Source: Coxiellaceae bacterium UBA6002 (GTDB lineage: Bacteria; Pseudomonadota; Gammaproteobacteria; UBA6002). Taken from it: a stretch of 22,549 bases of DNA. A program made the position numbers and the translations under genes. The notes under the pieces are model-generated. The model saw only the letters and a list, made by a program, of their open reading frames with translations. It was not told where the DNA came from and made no database searches. Below are positions 19,666-22,549 of the stretch, in pieces (position 1 is the first letter of the stretch; every line of letters begins with the position of its first letter). The stretch covers positions 6,533-29,081 of the forward strand of contig DJAM01000143.1 of NCBI GenBank assembly GCA_002429595.1, read 5' to 3'.

Positions 19666-22476
19666 ATGCAAGACAAAAGTATGAAAGCACTCGAAGCCAC
19701 TTCCTACCTTTCGGGTGGTAATGCAGCTTATATCGAAGAGCTATATGAAGCCTACTTGAAGGATCCCAAATCCGTTCCACAAGAATGGCAGAATTTTTTT
19801 CAATCTCTGCCTGCTGTGGCCAATATGGGCACAACGGATGTTTCGCATGCTGACATACGCGATTACTTTATCCAACTTGCGCGCCAACCTCGTGGCTTAC
19901 AAATTCCGGTTAATCAAGACGTGCTTAAAGAGCGTAAACAACAACATGTTAATGAATTAATCGAAGCTTTTCGTCGTTTTGGACATCTTGCTGCCAAAAT
20001 CGATCCCCTGGGAACTGGGCGACCTGAAGTTCCTGAGTTGCAACTTAGTCAATACAATTTAAGCGAACAAGATTTCAAAAATACTTTCTACACTGATGGC
20101 GTCTTAGAAACGTCGACAGCGACATTAGGTGACATTTATAAAAGATTGCGTCAAACCTATACGCAAACGATTGGTGCGGAATATGTTTATATCCGTGATC
20201 CAGAGGAAGTGCGTTGGTTACAGAATTACATTGAAATAGAACAATTCAAAACGAAACCTGATGCGCAGGAACAGAAAGAGATTTTGAAATTATTAACCGC
20301 TGCAGAAGGTTTAGAACGTTACTTAGGACATCGCTTTGTTGGCCAAAAACGCTTTTCACTAGAAGGTGGTGATGCCCTTATTCCGATGCTTAACGAAGTT
20401 ATCCAACGTGCGGGTAAAGAAGGCGTCAAAGAAACGATTATTGGCATGGCTCATCGGGGGCGCTTGAATGTCTTAGTCAATATTATGGGTCAATCGCCAG
20501 AGGAGCTCTTCCAGGAATTTGAAGGCCGCAAAGACTATGGGCTAACGTCAGGTGACGTGAAGTATCATCTTGGATTTTCATCTGACGTTAAAACGCCAGG
20601 TGGTGCGATGCATTTATCTTTGGCATTTAATCCTTCACATCTTGAGGTCATCTCAGCAGTAGTGATGGGGTCAGTGCGCGCACGCCAAGATCGTTATGAT
20701 GATTCTTTGGGCACCAAAATCATGCCCATTCAAATTCATGGCGATGCTGCTTTTGCTGGGCAAGGTATTGTCATGGAAACTTTTAACATGTCCCAAACCA
20801 ATGCTTACTCAGTAGGCGGTTCGATTCATATTGTGATCAATAACCAAATTGGGTTTACCACTAGCAATCCTAAAGACGCTCGTTCCAGCTTGTATTGCAC
20901 CGACGTTGCCAAGATGATTGATGCGCCTGTTTTCCATGTTAACGGCGATGATTCGGATGCTGTGGTGTTCTTAGCAAAATTAGCCGTCGATTATCGCGAG
21001 CGTTTCCATAAAGACATCGTCATTGATTTAGTTTGCTACCGCCTTCATGGTCACAATGAAGCAGATGAACCATCTGCAACTCAACCTATCATGTATAGCA
21101 AAATCAAAAATCACCAGACACCTCGAGAATTATTTGCTGAAAAACTCGTTAAAGATGGCGTCGTCACTTCTGACCAGGCTAATGGCCTTGTTGAGACTTA
21201 TCGTGATGCGCTTGATGCTGGCAAACAAATCATCGTTAATTTAACTAAAAATGGTGAGCGACCTCTTACTGATTGGATCAAGTATATTGATAAAGATCCA
21301 AATATGGTGGTTGATACTAGCGTTAAAACCGACAAATTAAAGAAGCTTGCCCAAATCTTATTGAATGTTCCGAAAGATTTTCATCTTCAACGCCAGGTTG
21401 GCAACATGATGGAAGCCCGCACTCAAATGGCGGAAGGTAAAATTCCGATGGATTGGGGCTTTGCTGAAAACTTAGCGTATGCCACCTTGTTAGACCAAGG
21501 CTATCCAGTCCGGTTAACAGGACAAGACGTGCGACGTGGTACTTTTGGTCATCGTCACGCTGTTCTGTGTGATCAAACCAATGGAGATGCCTTCATCGCT
21601 TTGACCTACGTCAATCCAAAAAAGCGTTCATTCCAAATCTATGACTCGATCTTATCGGAAGAGGGCGTCCTTGGGTTTGAATATGGTTATGCAAAAACAG
21701 CTCCCGAAACATTGGTGCTATGGGAAGCTCAATTTGGTGATTTTGCGAATGGTGCTCAAGTTGTTATCGACCAATTCATCAGTTCTGGTTGGCAAAAATG
21801 GCGACGACTCTGTGGTTTAACGATGTTATTACCGCATGGCTATGAAGGTATGGGGCCCGAACATTCTTCTGCAAGATTAGAGCGTTATCTGCAACTTTGC
21901 GCTCAAAATAACATGCAAGTTTGTGTTCCAAGTACGCCAGCTCAAATTTTCCATTTACTTAGAAGACAAGTTATTCGTCCTGTGAGAATTCCGCTGATTG
22001 TTATGACGCCAAAGAGTTTATTGCGTCACAAATTAGCGGTTTCAACGTTAGATGACTTATCGCGAGGCAAATTCCAATTAGTCATTCCTGAAGTTGATGA
22101 TATTAAGGCTGATAAAGTTAAGAAGGTTGTGCTTTGTAGTGGTAAAGTCTACTACGATTTATTGACCAAACGACGCGAAGATAAAATTACTGACATTGCT
22201 ATAATTCGAATCGAGCAGCTTTATCCGTTCCCTTATGAAGAGCTGCGTGCGGAATTGAGTAAATACAAGAAGACCAAGCAAATTGTTTGGTGCCAGGAAG
22301 AACCGAAGAATCAAGGCGCCTGGTTCATTACTCGAGATCGAATAATTGCTTGTTTACAAAATGGCCAAGAGTTAAGTTATGCAGGTCGAAAACCCTCAGC
22401 AGCAGCAGCGGCAGGTTATCCTGCGTTGCATAAAAAACAGCAGACCGAACTCGTTGATGAAGCATTGAAGGTTTAA
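19666..22476 (+). CDS. sucA: 2-oxoglutarate dehydrogenase E1 component
   Basis: Thiamine-diphosphate-dependent decarboxylase of the 2-oxoglutarate dehydrogenase complex. The 936-residue product (E. coli 933) starts with the E2-binding N-terminal segment (YLSGGNAAYIEELYEAYLKD). It then has GMAHRGRLNVLVN with an active-site His, GDVKYHLG, HLEVISAVVMGSVRARQD, the TPP/Mg site from GDAAFAGQG to NNQIGFTT, and RLHGHNEADEP. The C-terminal half carries LTGQDVRRGTFGHRHAV, the transketolase-type Pyr domain. AAGGTG (19653-19658) lies seven bases before the ATG; a second Met five codons in is a less likely start. It follows sdhB across the palindromic repeat; sucB should be next but lies outside. Confidence 0.97.
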   Translation: MQDKSMKALEATSYLSGGNAAYIEELYEAYLKDPKSVPQEWQNFFQSLPAVANMGTTDVSHADIRDYFIQLARQPRGLQIPVNQDVLKERKQQHVNELIEAFRRFGHLAAKIDPLGTGRPEVPELQLSQYNLSEQDFKNTFYTDGVLETSTATLGDIYKRLRQTYTQTIGAEYVYIRDPEEVRWLQNYIEIEQFKTKPDAQEQKEILKLLTAAEGLERYLGHRFVGQKRFSLEGGDALIPMLNEVIQRAGKEGVKETIIGMAHRGRLNVLVNIMGQSPEELFQEFEGRKDYGLTSGDVKYHLGFSSDVKTPGGAMHLSLAFNPSHLEVISAVVMGSVRARQDRYDDSLGTKIMPIQIHGDAAFAGQGIVMETFNMSQTNAYSVGGSIHIVINNQIGFTTSNPKDARSSLYCTDVAKMIDAPVFHVNGDDSDAVVFLAKLAVDYRERFHKDIVIDLVCYRLHGHNEADEPSATQPIMYSKIKNHQTPRELFAEKLVKDGVVTSDQANGLVETYRDALDAGKQIIVNLTKNGERPLTDWIKYIDKDPNMVVDTSVKTDKLKKLAQILLNVPKDFHLQRQVGNMMEARTQMAEGKIPMDWGFAENLAYATLLDQGYPVRLTGQDVRRGTFGHRHAVLCDQTNGDAFIALTYVNPKKRSFQIYDSILSEEGVLGFEYGYAKTAPETLVLWEAQFGDFANGAQVVIDQFISSGWQKWRRLCGLTMLLPHGYEGMGPEHSSARLERYLQLCAQNNMQVCVPSTPAQIFHLLRRQVIRPVRIPLIVMTPKSLLRHKLAVSTLDDLSRGKFQLVIPEVDDIKADKVKKVVLCSGKVYYDLLTKRREDKITDIAIIRIEQLYPFPYEELRAELSKYKKTKQIVWCQEEPKNQGAWFITRDRIIACLQNGQELSYAGRKPSAAAAAGYPALHKKQQTELVDEALKV

Positions 22477-22507
22477 TAGCGAGCAGAAAGTACATAGCCC
22501 ATAAAAG

Positions 22508-22545
22508 CTCCCTCTCCCCTTTGGGGGAGAGGGGTGGGGTGAGGG
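22508..22545. repeat. CCCTCTCCCC-family hairpin after sucA
   Basis: CCCTCTCCCC (22510-22519), a TTTG loop and GGGGAGAGGG (22524-22533), then GGGGTGAGGG. It resembles the repeats at 1-36 and 10125-10310 and would fall between sucA and the expected sucB. The element is cut by, or ends at, the window edge. Confidence 0.7.
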
Positions 22546-22549
22546 GGTA

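Noticed and set aside
19631..19834. Minus-strand ORF over the start of sucA
   Set aside because: It is antisense to a well-conserved coding region and has no supporting start signals or family resemblance.

Overview
The window reads as part of a chromosome from a gammaproteobacterium, most likely an intracellular or amoeba/arthropod-associated member of the Legionellales (Legionella/Coxiella/Rickettsiella/Berkiella relatives). The core genes (glyA, nrdR, nusB, thiL, gltA, sdhCDAB, sucA) are close to the E. coli type in length and motifs. Between them lie eukaryote-like or orphan genes: two leucine-rich-repeat proteins with an F-box-like tail, a J-domain protein and coiled-coil proteins. Several palindromic repeat families fill the gaps. 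Genus is inference; no rRNA, tRNA or CRISPR was seen.

Layout. (1) 4-3030, minus: two tandem paralogous LRR proteins in one transcription unit; the first in the window runs into an intergenic palindrome for its last ten residues. (2) 3154-6329, plus: glyA-nrdR-nusB-thiL, a compact housekeeping operon that lacks the rib genes usually found between nrdR and nusB. (3) 6330-6864: gene-free, with a tight cluster of DnaA-box-like sites, a hybrid palindrome, and a box resembling the PmrA site that drives Dot/Icm effector genes in Legionella and Coxiella. (4) 6865-10102, plus: a J-domain protein, a small protein sharing its C-terminal domain, a 172-bp MITE-like element with a 9-bp target duplication, and a coiled-coil orphan preceded by a second copy of the PmrA-like box. 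(5) 10125-12856: a 186-bp nested palindrome, glpK, and a convergent orphan membrane protein whose 3' end overlaps glpK by 39 bp. (6) 13107-16019, minus: gltA followed by an APC-family permease. (7) 16366-22476, plus: sdhC-sdhD-sdhA-sdhB-sucA, divergent from gltA as in E. coli, with sucB expected just beyond the window.

The TCA-cycle block forms one functional unit: citrate synthase, succinate dehydrogenase and the E1 subunit of 2-oxoglutarate dehydrogenase. The 6.8-10.1 kb block and the LRR pair look like host-interaction genes: they are lineage-specific, carry eukaryotic-type domains, and two have a shared upstream box. The least described items are the paired J-domain/small-protein module with its shared ~92-residue C-terminal domain, the C-terminal F-box-like segment of the LRR pair, the shared promoter box, and the MITE.
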